From Solidesulfovibrio aerotolerans (GTDB taxonomy: Bacteria > Desulfobacterota > Desulfovibrionia > Desulfovibrionales > Desulfovibrionaceae), in assembly GCF_009856865.1 (NCBI RefSeq), contig NZ_WVUD01000039.1, positions 1 to 35,541 on the forward strand: a DNA stretch of 35,541 nucleotides, in the 5' to 3' direction. Each line of letters starts with the position of its first letter. Within the stretch, counting starts at the first letter, position 1. The position numbers and the translations under genes were made by a program. Shown here in pieces: positions 14,613-23,034 of the stretch. Under the pieces are notes generated by a model that saw only the letters and a list, made by a program, of their open reading frames with translations, was not told the DNA's origin and made no database searches.

Positions 14613-15158
14613 ATGAACCGTCTTTTTGCCATCCTGCTCCTGGGCTGCCTCGCTGCGTCTGTGCCTGCCGCCGGGAGCGCCTGGGCCGGGGTCACCCTGG
14701 AGGGCGACGCCTGCCGGAAGGTCTTTGACAATCCCAAAGTGGAGACCATCGCCTGCCAGACCGGCTTTCGCCTGGATGCGGCCACGCGCGGCCAACTGGC
14801 CAACACGTCCTTCGGCATGGTTTCCGATCTGACCTGCTCAGCGGTCGTAAGCGCCCGGCGTTCGGAAGTGATCGCCAAGGTGGCGGCCCGGGGTGATGTG
14901 ACCCTGCCGCCCCAGGAAGTGCGTTGCCGGCTCATTTCCGGCGGCGAACCGATCCCGGTGACCTTTCATCTGGCCCCGGTGGTGCGCCTGGACCCGGCCG
15001 GCAAGGCTGTGGACGCGCGCCTGGGCATCCGCGACCTGACCGGCATCCCCGAGCCGCTGGCCACGGCCGTGGCCGAATTTCTCAACAACGATACATCGTT
15101 GCGCCGCAATCTGGTGGCCGCTGCCAATGCAATCATCCCCAACCTGCCCAAGCGGTAG
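14613..15158 (+). CDS. Exported hypothetical protein
   Basis: 181 aa from the ATG at 14613, which has GGAGA six bases upstream. The N-terminus NRLFAILLLGCLAASVPAAGSAWA is a clear signal peptide with cleavage expected after AWA near residue 25. The mature part contains four cysteines (for example DACRKVF, IACQTGF, LTCSAVV, EVRCRL), consistent with two periplasmic disulfides. A beta-rich core and a C-terminal helix (FLNNDTSLRRNLVAAANAI) follow. No family is recognised. It lies downstream of a small hypothetical gene on the same strand. Confidence 0.65.
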   Translation: MNRLFAILLLGCLAASVPAAGSAWAGVTLEGDACRKVFDNPKVETIACQTGFRLDAATRGQLANTSFGMVSDLTCSAVVSARRSEVIAKVAARGDVTLPPQEVRCRLISGGEPIPVTFHLAPVVRLDPAGKAVDARLGIRDLTGIPEPLATAVAEFLNNDTSLRRNLVAAANAIIPNLPKR

Positions 15159-15247
15159 CGGGGAGTATTTCGCACCAGGGGCGCACCGGTTCGCCGGTTT
15201 GTTGGAGGCCGTCATTGAGGGGCGCGACAAAACGAGGATAACCAAGA

Positions 15248-15273
15248 CGGCCTTTCTGGCAACAGGAAGGCCG
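15248..15273 (+). terminator. Hairpin with GCAA tetraloop, weak terminator or leader
   Basis: The 11-bp stem CGGCCTTTCTG (15248-15258) / CAGGAAGGCCG (15263-15273), with one G-U pair, closes a GCAA loop of the stable GNRA class. The T-richness downstream is poor. It lies 90 bases after the exported-protein stop and 127 bases before the NACHT gene start, so it may end the former transcript or structure the leader of the latter. The rest of 15159-15399 shows no supported gene. Confidence 0.4.
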
Positions 15274-15399
15274 CTTGCGTTTGCTTGTATTTCCGAACTT
15301 CATAGCCTAAAGAATATCGCCAAGCAAAAGCGCTGCGAAGGCCCGGATCGAATGCCGAAGGTGGCTGGACAATTCCACGCGCGCAACTGGAGAGTGGGC

Positions 15400-18288
15400 A
15401 TGATTAACAGAGGTACGTTGGAAGTTTCGGACCCCGCTTCCGTGCAGCGCAAAACTATCACATTTGACCGAAAGAAGTTCGCTACTGCTCTCGCCAAGGC
15501 AGTGCTAAACGGTATCCCTGTTGGATTCAGTATGGCTGCTGGACAGCCCAATCCAGCCGCCTTGGCTAAAATGGGTGAGAATATTGTAGATCTCGTGGCT
15601 TCGTTTGGCTTGAAAACAACGCCAGATCGGTTGGCAAGCAAGCTCATCTTTACTGCGGCAAGTCAAGCCGCTTTTGAGTTGGTACGGGAGGCAGTGCGAG
15701 AGGAAAGCAAGGGGGATACCCAGCCCACTATGGCCGCATTAAATGCGACACTGACGCAGTCCGAGCCTGAAGCCCTTGTCACCATGCTGGAACAGCGATT
15801 GACTGCTGAGCCACTTGAAATCGACAGACATTTTTTCAAAGACCCTGCCAAGCCGCTCCCTATTGCTGCCATTGCTGAGGTCCTTGCCTATTGGCTTGAT
15901 AACCTGGGGCTGACTCGGCCTCAAACCCAAGCGATCGCCAACCGCTTTGAACGCTATTTTGTCTATGCTGTTTATGATGAATGGAAATCTAAAGCCAATG
16001 ATTACGCCCCATTACTTCAGGGCCTGGAGACGCCATTCGACGAAGCCTTGGCCTGGGAGCGTTACTGGGCGCATCTACGCCGGCAAGTGCAACTGCCGAT
16101 GATGGCCGAACCTTTTGGGTTGGACGCGGTCTACGTTCCATTGCGGGCCTACTTTGTCACTAAGACGTGCCCGGATGGGGAGTGCGAGCAAGCAAGGGAC
16201 ATTTTCCGTCGCGGCTTGGACGACAAAAAGAGCATAGCTACCCAGCATATAGTAAAACTGCATCGGGCCGTGCACGATTGGCTGGGCAAGAATGACAAAG
16301 ACGATGCCATTCGGCTTATCTGCGGCGGACCCGGCAGCGGTAAATCGTCTTTCGTCAAGATGCTTGCAGCGGATCTCGCCGGGAACGAGCAACGTCTTCT
16401 TTTTGTGCCCTTGGCACAGAAAGACCCAAGCAAGGATCTCAAGCAGATGATAGGGGAATTTTTGCAGGGAAGCGGCCTGCTCCCGTTCAATCCGATGGAA
16501 GAACGCGACAAACCGCTTCTGCTCATCCTGGACGGGTTGGACGAATTGAGCATGCAGGGGCGAAGTGGGGCAGAAGCAGCCAAGCAGTTGCTGGATGAAG
16601 TGAGAAGCGCTGTCGGCATCGCCAACTATGACACGCTGTGCGTACGGTGCCTGATAACCGGCCGTGATCTGGCCGTCCAGGCCGTGGAGCAGGCATTGCA
16701 CCTTGAAACGACTTCTTTGCATCTCCTGCCGTACTGGATTGACGGAAAGAAGGAGACGCCCAATCCGAGTGATCCTGAAAATCTGCTTGAAGAGGACCAG
16801 CGCAGCGATTGGTGGCGCAAGTACGGCCAAGCCAGCGGCCATGGCTTCGACAGCGTGCCCAAGCCGTTCCTGCATGCTCGTCTTCGGGAAATGAGTGGAC
16901 AGCCGCTGCTCAACTATCTGCTGGCTGTAATCTATACCCAGAACCCCAAGGCGATCACAGAGGCCAGCCGGGCTCCCATCTACAACCGGCTCTTGAGCGG
17001 CGTTTATGATCGTGATTACAATAAAGCGCATTTCCCCCTGGGAGCATTGAAGTCAGAAGAATTTTCCTTCGTTCTGGAAAAGATCGCTGTGGCCATCTGG
17101 CATGGCGACGGGCGTACGGCCAGTCTGGGCGAAATCAAGGCCCACTGTCACGGCTCCCAAGCAGAACCGTTGTTGGAACGCGTCCTGGCCGGGGTGGACA
17201 AGGGACTCATGCGCCTCTTGACGGCGTTTTATTTTCGTCAGGCCATGCAGCGAGGTGAAAGCGAGACGTTTGAATTCACCCACAAGAGCTTTGGCGAATA
17301 CCTGACGGCCCGGCATATCGTGGCAATCCTGGCCGAACTGTACGAAGAATCCCGACGCAGTGCGAACAGCATGCGGTCAACCTGGAGCCTGGAAACAGCC
17401 TTGCAGGATTGGCTCACCCTGTGTGCCCCTCAGCCCATGGATGAGTACCTGTACAGCTTTATCTATGAGTTGGTTGCCGAGGAGCCCTTGGGGGCTGTCA
17501 GACAGTGGCAACAGCTCTGTGCCCGGCTCATAGGCATTGTCCTGGACCAGGGCATGCCTATGGGACCGCGTCCCGAAGGCTTGTCTTTCAAGGCCCAGTG
17601 CCAACAGGCGCGCAATGCTGAAGCCGCTCTCCTGGCCGTGCACTGCGCCTGCGCCAGTCGGACCGGGACCATCTCTGCGATAGTGTGGCCCACGCCGAAG
17701 AGCCTTCGGGAATGGCTGTCTTGGCTGGAGCCTGCCGCCGGCCCAACCCTGGCCCGTAAGGGATTGGCACATTTGGAACTAAAGCAACAGGAGTTGGCAG
17801 GGGTTAATCTTCATTCAGCAAACCTCAAGGAGGTGGACCTCATGGAGGCGAACCTCATGGGGGCGAACCTCATGGGGGCGAACCTCATGGGGGCGAACCT
17901 TGAGGGGGCGAACCTCGTGAGTGCGGACCTCTGGCGGGCGAATCTCATGGGGGCGGTCCTCGGGGAGGCGAACCTCAAGGGGGCGAGCTTCGCGAGTGCG
18001 GACCTTGAGGGGGCGAACCTTGAGCGGGCGAACCTCAAGGGGGCAAACTTCGCGAGGGCGTACCTCACGGGTGCATACCTCATGGGGGCACGCATCGGAA
18101 GCACAGTCGTCAGCAATGAATTGTTTATACAGGCAGAATTTGACGATCCAGCTCTGAGAGAAGCCCTCCGTGCCAATGTGGACATCAGCCAGCTCGAAGC
18201 CTACCGAATAGGGGAACCGGACGACGACGAAGCCGACGCCTTGGCGAGGCTAATCGAGGAAGCCAGGGCCACACAGAAAAAGAACTAG
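15400..18288 (+). CDS. NACHT NTPase with C-terminal pentapeptide repeats
   Basis: 962 aa from the ATG at 15400 (GGAG seven bases upstream). The frame is open back to 15127, but that part overlaps the previous gene and is not family-like. Residues about 1-300 are an unrecognised, mainly helical N-terminal region. The linker FGLDAVYVPLRAYF is typical just before NACHT. Walker A GGPGSGKSS is near 309-317. Walker B LLLILDGLDEL near 374-384 has the NACHT-type acidic pair. FEFTHKSFGEYLTARHI near 625-641 is the conserved helical tail. Residues about 802-900 are roughly 20 pentapeptide repeats (A[N/D]LxG), giving a right-handed beta helix; about 60 residues follow. NACHT/STAND proteins with a variable sensor are known single-gene anti-phage systems, so defence is the leading inference. 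GC is lower than in neighbouring genes. The effector activity is not identifiable. Confidence 0.82.
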   Translation: MINRGTLEVSDPASVQRKTITFDRKKFATALAKAVLNGIPVGFSMAAGQPNPAALAKMGENIVDLVASFGLKTTPDRLASKLIFTAASQAAFELVREAVREESKGDTQPTMAALNATLTQSEPEALVTMLEQRLTAEPLEIDRHFFKDPAKPLPIAAIAEVLAYWLDNLGLTRPQTQAIANRFERYFVYAVYDEWKSKANDYAPLLQGLETPFDEALAWERYWAHLRRQVQLPMMAEPFGLDAVYVPLRAYFVTKTCPDGECEQARDIFRRGLDDKKSIATQHIVKLHRAVHDWLGKNDKDDAIRLICGGPGSGKSSFVKMLAADLAGNEQRLLFVPLAQKDPSKDLKQMIGEFLQGSGLLPFNPMEERDKPLLLILDGLDELSMQGRSGAEAAKQLLDEVRSAVGIANYDTLCVRCLITGRDLAVQAVEQALHLETTSLHLLPYWIDGKKETPNPSDPENLLEEDQRSDWWRKYGQASGHGFDSVPKPFLHARLREMSGQPLLNYLLAVIYTQNPKAITEASRAPIYNRLLSGVYDRDYNKAHFPLGALKSEEFSFVLEKIAVAIWHGDGRTASLGEIKAHCHGSQAEPLLERVLAGVDKGLMRLLTAFYFRQAMQRGESETFEFTHKSFGEYLTARHIVAILAELYEESRRSANSMRSTWSLETALQDWLTLCAPQPMDEYLYSFIYELVAEEPLGAVRQWQQLCARLIGIVLDQGMPMGPRPEGLSFKAQCQQARNAEAALLAVHCACASRTGTISAIVWPTPKSLREWLSWLEPAAGPTLARKGLAHLELKQQELAGVNLHSANLKEVDLMEANLMGANLMGANLMGANLEGANLVSADLWRANLMGAVLGEANLKGASFASADLEGANLERANLKGANFARAYLTGAYLMGARIGSTVVSNELFIQAEFDDPALREALRANVDISQLEAYRIGEPDDDEADALARLIEEARATQKKN
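17851..17895 (+). repeat. Three identical tandem 15-bp units within pentapeptide region
   Basis: AACCTCATGGGGGCG occurs three times without change (17851-17865, 17866-17880, 17881-17895), followed by the variant AACCTTGAGGGGGCG. Each unit encodes one pentapeptide, NLMGA. Exact identity at third positions implies recent duplication or slippage, which can change the number of beta-helix coils without shifting frame. Confidence 0.85.
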
Positions 18289-18433
18289 GCTTTCACCCCG
18301 GCGCTTGCCGGGAGAAGGCGCTTTTCATATTTCTTTCGCGTGGTTTTGAGCTTCTGTGTGGGGGATACCGCTGGGGAAGAAAGCAGGTGGAAGACAGCGT
18401 AGCTTCAAAAAACATATAACATACTGATTTTAC

Positions 18434-18510
18434 TGGTGCGCCCGGAGCGATTCGAACGCCCGACCGTCGGATTCGAAGTCCGATGCTCTATCCAGCTGAG
18501 CCACGGGCGC
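18434..18510 (-). tRNA. tRNA-Arg (anticodon TCG)
   Basis: Read on the - strand, this forms a full cloverleaf. The acceptor is GCGCCCG/CGGGCGC with discriminator A and encoded CCA (18434-18436). The D arm is GCTC/GAGC. The anticodon stem TCGGA/TCCGA closes the loop CTTCGAA (anticodon TCG, reading CGA/CGG). The T arm is GGGCG-TTCGAAT-CGCTC. The gene is 77 nt with CCA. The NACHT gene lies just beyond its 3' end, the side where integrating elements usually insert, but I find no direct repeat of the tRNA 3' end and no integrase. Confidence 0.95.
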
Positions 18511-18518
18511 ACGGGCGG

Positions 18519-18547
18519 AAACTAAAGGCCTGCCGCGTCGCCGTCAA
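18519..18547 (-). promoter_or_regulatory. Sigma-70-type promoter for tRNA-Arg
   Basis: On the - strand TTGACG (18547-18542) and TAGTTT (18524-18519) are separated by exactly 17 bases. The -10 ends eight bases before the mature tRNA 5' end, a normal distance. Confidence 0.55.
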
Positions 18548-18571
18548 GCGAACTCTGAACCGGAGACGGCT

Positions 18572-18913
18572 ATGCCCCAATGTCCTGACCAGTCGCGCCT
18601 GGTGGCCCACGTCAGTCAGACACTTGAGCCCATCTTTGCCCAGTTCCTCGCGCTCCAGAGCCGCCAGCGCCACAACCTGGGCCAGGCCATCGCCGCCGGC
18701 GACGCCCAAACCGCCCACCGGCTCGCCCACAGCCTCAAAGGTGCGACGGCCACCTACGAACTGCCGGCCGCCGCTGCCATCGCCCGCGAGATCGAAACGG
18801 CCGTCCTCCAAAACGACATGCCCCTGGCCGCCAGCCATCTCAAAACGCTGGCCGCCTATTTTGACACCCTTGCTGTCGTGTTTATCGCAGCACCCGCCTT
18901 GCCTCCCGAGTGA
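18572..18913 (+). CDS. HPt (histidine phosphotransfer) domain protein
   Basis: 113 aa, all helical. The phosphorylatable site is His53 in RLAHSLKGATATYEL, matching the HPt consensus H-x-L-K-G. The protein consists of the HPt domain alone, so it should relay phosphate between a hybrid histidine kinase and a response regulator. A receiver-only regulator is encoded 72 bases downstream on the same strand and is the natural partner. No histidine kinase is encoded nearby. GGAGA precedes the ATG. Confidence 0.82.
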   Translation: MPQCPDQSRLVAHVSQTLEPIFAQFLALQSRQRHNLGQAIAAGDAQTAHRLAHSLKGATATYELPAAAAIAREIETAVLQNDMPLAASHLKTLAAYFDTLAVVFIAAPALPPE

Positions 18914-18985
18914 AAACGCCGTACGCTTTTTAACCAGCACGGCCCCAGGCCTTGCCTTGCAACCCGACAACCCCGGAGCCGGCTG

Positions 18986-19399
18986 ATGCGCTTTCTGATC
19001 GTGGACGACGATGAAAGCATCATTCTCTTCTTGCGAACCCTGCTGTCCGCCTATGCCGAATGTCTCACGGTCGGCAGCGGCCCGGAAGCCATCCTGGCCT
19101 TCGAGGCCGCCCTGGAAGAGAATCGCCCTTTCACCGCCGTTTTCATGGATATCCTGCTGCCCGGCATCGATGGCAACGAAGTGGTCCAGGCCCTGCGCCG
19201 CATGGAAGAAAACCACGCCCACACCATCGAACCCTTCAAACTCCTCATGATCTCCGTGCTCACCGACACCCGGAACGTCAGCGAATCCTTCTTCCACGGC
19301 CGGGCCGACGCCTATCTGCCCAAACCCCTGCGTCGCGAAACCCTGCTCGCCAAACTGACCTCCCTCGGTCTCATAAACGACCCGCTCCTGGCCCACTAA
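18986..19399 (+). CDS. Single-domain response regulator (CheY-like)
   Basis: 137 aa made of one receiver domain. The acidic pocket is Asp7-Asp8-Asp9, the phosphoacceptor is Asp55 in FMDILLPG, the switch residue is Ser90 (MISVL) and the conserved lysine is Lys113 in YLPKP. There is no DNA-binding or enzymatic output domain, so it should act by protein contact or as a phosphate intermediate for the HPt protein encoded just upstream. GGAG lies upstream of the ATG. The loop between beta 4 and alpha 4 is longer than in CheY. Confidence 0.85.
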   Translation: MRFLIVDDDESIILFLRTLLSAYAECLTVGSGPEAILAFEAALEENRPFTAVFMDILLPGIDGNEVVQALRRMEENHAHTIEPFKLLMISVLTDTRNVSESFFHGRADAYLPKPLRRETLLAKLTSLGLINDPLLAH

Positions 19400-19471
19400 C
19401 TCTCGCGGCCCCCTTTCGCGGGACACCCGCGTCTCTTGCCCGGCCGATGCAGCTGGGCTAGGCTGGACCGC

Positions 19472-20299
19472 ATGAAACGCGCCCTGGCCACCCTGGTGGT
19501 TGGCGAACCCTGCCGCCAACGCTTTGCCACCCACGCCGCAGAAAGCTTTCGTGCCTATGCCAAAGCCCACGGGCTGTCCCTGGTCGTTTTGGACCGGCTC
19601 ATCGACGATTCCGAACTGGGCCGCAGCCGCAGTCCGGCCTGGCAAAAATGCCTGCTTTTTAAGAATCCCAGGCTGCGCGCCTGCGATCAGGTCTTGTGGC
19701 TCGACGCCGACATCGTCATCCGTCCCAACGCCCCCAACATCTTTGACACCGTGCCGCCGGGCATTTTAGGGGCCGTGGAGCAGTTTTCCAGCCCCACCCC
19801 CGAGGCCTACGCGAGCGCCCAGGCCAAAACCCGACGCTATCTGGCCGGACAGGGTCTCGCCAGCCCGGAAGATGCCACGCCGCAGGCTTTTTACCGCCAT
19901 TACGGGTTTGCGGACGGCCCGGACGCGGTGGTCCAGACCGGGGTGATGGTCCTGGCCCCCGAGGTCCACGGACCGGCCATGGCCGCGGCCTACGCCGAGG
20001 AACGCCGGCCGGACAGCCGGGACATGCTCTATGAAATGCGGCCCCTGTCCTACCATCTGCTGCGCGCGGGGCCGGTGCGCTGGCTCGATCCCCGCTTCAA
20101 CGCCCTGTGGGCCACGACCCTCATTCTCCACTACCCTTTTTTGATGGAACCGGCCTTTTTGGCCGCCTACCGGGACCGGCCCGAACTGCTGGCCCGGCTC
20201 AAGGCCGCCTGCCTGGGCACGGCAGCCGACGAGGCCCATTTTCTGCATTTTGCCGGAGTCGGCGAAGACATGCGGTATCTGTTGCCGGCCAGGGCATAG
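19472..20299 (+). CDS. GT-A-fold glycosyltransferase-like protein
   Basis: 275 aa from the ATG at 19472. The metal/nucleotide-sugar motif DxD is seen as Asp78-Ala-Asp80 in QVLWLDADIVI, preceded by the PAWQKCLLFKNPRL stretch typical of families that read a sugar nucleotide at the end of strand 4. A later QTGVMVLAPEVH segment resembles the acceptor-side motif of GT8/GT34-like enzymes. It has no membrane helix and is probably cytoplasmic. Donor and acceptor are unknown. The ribosome-binding site is weak. The Gdx-like exporter gene starts 44 bases later. Confidence 0.72.
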   Translation: MKRALATLVVGEPCRQRFATHAAESFRAYAKAHGLSLVVLDRLIDDSELGRSRSPAWQKCLLFKNPRLRACDQVLWLDADIVIRPNAPNIFDTVPPGILGAVEQFSSPTPEAYASAQAKTRRYLAGQGLASPEDATPQAFYRHYGFADGPDAVVQTGVMVLAPEVHGPAMAAAYAEERRPDSRDMLYEMRPLSYHLLRAGPVRWLDPRFNALWATTLILHYPFLMEPAFLAAYRDRPELLARLKAACLGTAADEAHFLHFAGVGEDMRYLLPARA

Positions 20300-20343
20300 A
20301 CACTCCAATCCGATCGCGGCACTGGCGCTCCCCGGAGGGAATC

Positions 20344-20667
20344 ATGGGTATGGCGTGGATTTTTCTCGTCGTGGCCGGACTGTTCGAAGTCGGCTGGCCG
20401 GTTGGCCTCAAGCTGGCCCAGACGCCCGGCCGGGGCCTTGTCGGCACCATCCTGGCCGTGGTCTGCATGGCGGCCAGCGGCGTGTTGTTGTATCTGGCCC
20501 AGCGCGAAATCCCCATGGGCACGGCCTATGCCGTCTGGACCGGTATCGGCGCAGCCGGGGCCTTTCTCGTAGGACTGACGCTTTACGGTGACCCGGCCAG
20601 CCTGCCCCGCCTCCTCGGAGTCGGGCTGATCGTGGCCGGCGTGGTCACACTCAAACTGTCACACTAG
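20344..20667 (+). CDS. SMR-family exporter, Gdx/SugE-like
   Basis: 107 aa with four transmembrane helices. The essential glutamate is Glu15 in AGLFEVGWPVGLKLA. The segment MGTAYAVWTGIGAAGAF and the ending GVVTLKLS match the Gdx (formerly SugE) branch, which exports guanidinium in exchange for protons as an antiparallel dimer. That substrate is a family-based inference. GGAGGG precedes the ATG at 20344. The 44-base leader is too short for, and does not show, a guanidine riboswitch. Confidence 0.82.
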   Translation: MGMAWIFLVVAGLFEVGWPVGLKLAQTPGRGLVGTILAVVCMAASGVLLYLAQREIPMGTAYAVWTGIGAAGAFLVGLTLYGDPASLPRLLGVGLIVAGVVTLKLSH

Positions 20668-20750
20668 CCTCGGGTCCACGCAATCCGCCTGCCGCAATGC
20701 TGGAGGCACCAGGGCTGCTCTTGGCAAGCGAGAACCATTTTGGACAATTA

Positions 20751-20779
20751 TTGACCAACTGACTTTCTAATGCTATATT
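20751..20779 (+). promoter_or_regulatory. Sigma-70-type promoter for chemoreceptor gene
   Basis: TTGACC (20751-20756) and TATATT (20774-20779) are separated by 17 bases in an AT-rich gap (20668-20886). The start codon is about 107 bases downstream, leaving a leader of roughly 100 bases in which I see no clear structure. Confidence 0.55.
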
Positions 20780-20886
20780 AGTTAGCCTGAGGCTCTTTTG
20801 TAGACTCTGCACGCTTTATGCTTCGAAAAACAACAAGCTGCGTCCGTAGCTATAAATAATACGACCACACCTAATGGAGCCCTTTC

Positions 20887-22953
20887 ATGCGTATTGGAAT
20901 AACAGCCAAAATCATCGTTTTAATCATTTCATCTGTTATAATTTCCTGTCTAAGCATCCTCTTCGCTGGCCGGTTTGCCTTTGAAGCCGGTTTTTCCAAA
21001 GAGTATGACGAGAGTATCAAGGCTTTTTACAATGTCGGCACAGACGGCATCGCCCGCCTGCACACCCAGTACGGGCAACTGGCCCGAGGGCAGGCGGTGC
21101 GGCCCAACGTTATAAACGGCCTGGCCGGAGCTGACAAAGCCCTGCTTGCCCGTCTCGGCCATGATCTTGTCGGCGTCGGACAGGCCGGATTCGTCATATT
21201 TACCGACGCCGCCGGTACAGTGCTGGCAACTGCCGGCGAGATTTCCGACCTCGAGCCGGTGGTTCGGGCCAGAGCGGCGGACACGGCCGCCGGTCGGGAG
21301 AGCGAAGGTTTTGCCGCTGTCCCCGGCAATCGATTGCCGCTTCTTGCCAGTGCGCCGGTGCGAAAAGACGGCCAGATCGTTGGCAGCGTGCTGGTCGGTG
21401 CCGATCTGGCCGCCAAAGATACGCTGGTGGACAGCTTTAAAACCATGCTGGGAGCCGAAGCGACGCTGTTTTCGGGAGCGATCCGGGTCTCCTCCACCAT
21501 CCGCAGCGGCGCGTCCCGGGTTATCGGCACCAGCATCACCGACCAGGAAATCCTCGCCTCGGTCCTTGGCCAGGGCAAGACGGTCATCAAAAACATCACG
21601 CTTTTTGAAAAGCCTTACATCGCCGCCTACTGGCCGCTTTTGGACGCTGCCGGCAAGCCCATGGGTATTGCCTTTATCGGCAAGGATAAAAACATGTTGA
21701 CGGCGGCCCTTGCAGCGGTCAACCGCAACGCCGCCTTGTGCGCCCTGGGCACCGTCCTGCTCCTTGGGCTGCTCGGCTATCTGGCCTCCAAGGCCTTTAC
21801 CCGCCCCATCCTGGCCCTGGCCGCCTATTCCGGGGCCGTGGCTGCCGGCCGCCTCTCGGAGAAGCTCAGCGTGGCCAGCCGCGACGAGGTGGGCGATCTG
21901 GCCGACTCCCTGCGCCGCATGGTGGCCACCTTGATTGAAAAGATCACCGAGGCCGTGGCCGCCACGGAAAGTGCCAGGCAGGAGTCCGAGCGGGCCACCG
22001 TGGCCATGGAGGCGGCGGAAGAAGCCAAGCGCCAGGGCGAAACGGCCCGGCGCGACGGCATCCTGGACGCCGTCACGCGACTTGGCTCGGTGGTGACCGG
22101 GATCAATGAGGCGGCGGGTTCCCTGCGCGCCCAGATCGAGCAGTCGCAAAACGGCTCGGAAATCCAGTCGCGCCGGGTGGCCGAAACAGCCACGGCCATG
22201 GAAGAGATGAACGCCACGGTCCTGGAAGTGGCGCAAAACGCCTCCCAGGCCGCCGTCACGTCCGACGAAGCCAAGGGCCGGGCCGAGCGCGGGGCCGCCA
22301 TAGTCGCCGAGGCCGTGGCCCGCATCGACGCGGTGCGCGAGCAGGCGTTGACCCTCAAAACCGGCATGGGGGCGCTCGGCGAGCAGGCCACCGGCATCGG
22401 GGCCATCATCGGGGTCATCAACGACATTGCCGACCAGACCAATCTGCTGGCGCTCAACGCTGCCATCGAGGCGGCCCGGGCCGGCGAAGCCGGGCGCGGC
22501 TTTGCCGTGGTGGCCGACGAGGTGCGCAAGCTCGCCGAAAAAACCATGACCGCCACCCGCGAGGTCAGCGCAGCCATCCACGGCATCCAGCAAAACACCA
22601 AGGTCAATATCGGCCATGTAGAGATGGCCGTGACCGGCATTGCCGAGGCCACCGCCAAGTCCCGGGAATCCGGCGAATCCCTGGGCGAGATCGTGGGTAT
22701 GGTGGATTCAGCCTCGGATCAGGTCCGGGCCATTGCCACGGCCACGGAAGAGCAGTCCTCGGCCACCGAAGAGATCAGCCGGTCCATTGAGGAAATAAAC
22801 GGCATCTCAGCGGAAACCAGCCGCTCCATGAACGAGGCCGCCCGGGCCGTGGCCGATCTGGACGCCGAAGCCGCCGCCTTGCAGGAACTCATCCACACCA
22901 TGGAACGCGAAGCCAGCGACACGGCCGGCGGCCCCAAGGCCCTTGGCCGATAG
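20887..22953 (+). CDS. Methyl-accepting chemotaxis protein (Cache-type)
   Basis: 688 aa. The first transmembrane helix is about 7-30, with a periplasmic single-Cache-like sensor at about 35-270 ([55 protein letters not shown]). The second transmembrane helix is about 280-302, HAMP about 303-355, a coiled segment to about 420, and the signalling domain about 420-670. The hairpin tip [20 protein letters not shown] lies near 513-532. It should signal to CheA/CheW. There is no C-terminal CheR-tethering pentapeptide. GGAG precedes the ATG. A second receptor at 33107-35290 has a nearly identical signalling domain but an unrelated sensor. Confidence 0.93.
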   Translation: MRIGITAKIIVLIISSVIISCLSILFAGRFAFEAGFSKEYDESIKAFYNVGTDGIARLHTQYGQLARGQAVRPNVINGLAGADKALLARLGHDLVGVGQAGFVIFTDAAGTVLATAGEISDLEPVVRARAADTAAGRESEGFAAVPGNRLPLLASAPVRKDGQIVGSVLVGADLAAKDTLVDSFKTMLGAEATLFSGAIRVSSTIRSGASRVIGTSITDQEILASVLGQGKTVIKNITLFEKPYIAAYWPLLDAAGKPMGIAFIGKDKNMLTAALAAVNRNAALCALGTVLLLGLLGYLASKAFTRPILALAAYSGAVAAGRLSEKLSVASRDEVGDLADSLRRMVATLIEKITEAVAATESARQESERATVAMEAAEEAKRQGETARRDGILDAVTRLGSVVTGINEAAGSLRAQIEQSQNGSEIQSRRVAETATAMEEMNATVLEVAQNASQAAVTSDEAKGRAERGAAIVAEAVARIDAVREQALTLKTGMGALGEQATGIGAIIGVINDIADQTNLLALNAAIEAARAGEAGRGFAVVADEVRKLAEKTMTATREVSAAIHGIQQNTKVNIGHVEMAVTGIAEATAKSRESGESLGEIVGMVDSASDQVRAIATATEEQSSATEEISRSIEEINGISAETSRSMNEAARAVADLDAEAAALQELIHTMEREASDTAGGPKALGR

Positions 22954-23007
22954 GATGGCCCGCGCGGCCGGGAGGGCACCCGGTGGGGATTCCAAGGGGG
23001 GGCAGCC

Positions 23008-23030
23008 CCTTTGGCCGCCAAAGGCCTTTT
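23008..23030 (+). terminator. Rho-independent terminator after chemoreceptor
   Basis: The stem CCTTTGG (23008-23014) / CCAAAGG (23018-23024) has a 3-base loop and is followed by CCTTTT. It lies 54 bases after the stop of the chemoreceptor gene, in the short convergent gap before the - strand gene ending at 23035. Confidence 0.55.
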
Positions 23031-23034
23031 CAGC

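Noticed and set aside
15172-15190. GGGCGCACC near 15180 as a possible att copy of the tRNA-Arg 3' end, bounding an island with the NACHT gene
   Set aside because: The match is only nine bases and in the wrong orientation for a direct repeat; no integrase is present.
15127-15399. N-terminal extension of the NACHT protein by 91 residues
   Set aside because: It overlaps the end of the previous gene, contains a terminator-like hairpin, and has no RBS; the ATG at 15400 has a good one.
9578-18413. Shared 13-mer TAGCTTCAAAAAA near 9577 and 18400 as a possible element boundary
   Set aside because: A 13-base match is expected by chance several times in 35 kb, and nothing else at the two sites agrees.
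20300-20343. Guanidine riboswitch ahead of the Gdx/SugE-like gene
   Set aside because: The gap is 44 bases and lacks the paired ACGR-loop hairpins of the small class; the larger classes do not fit.
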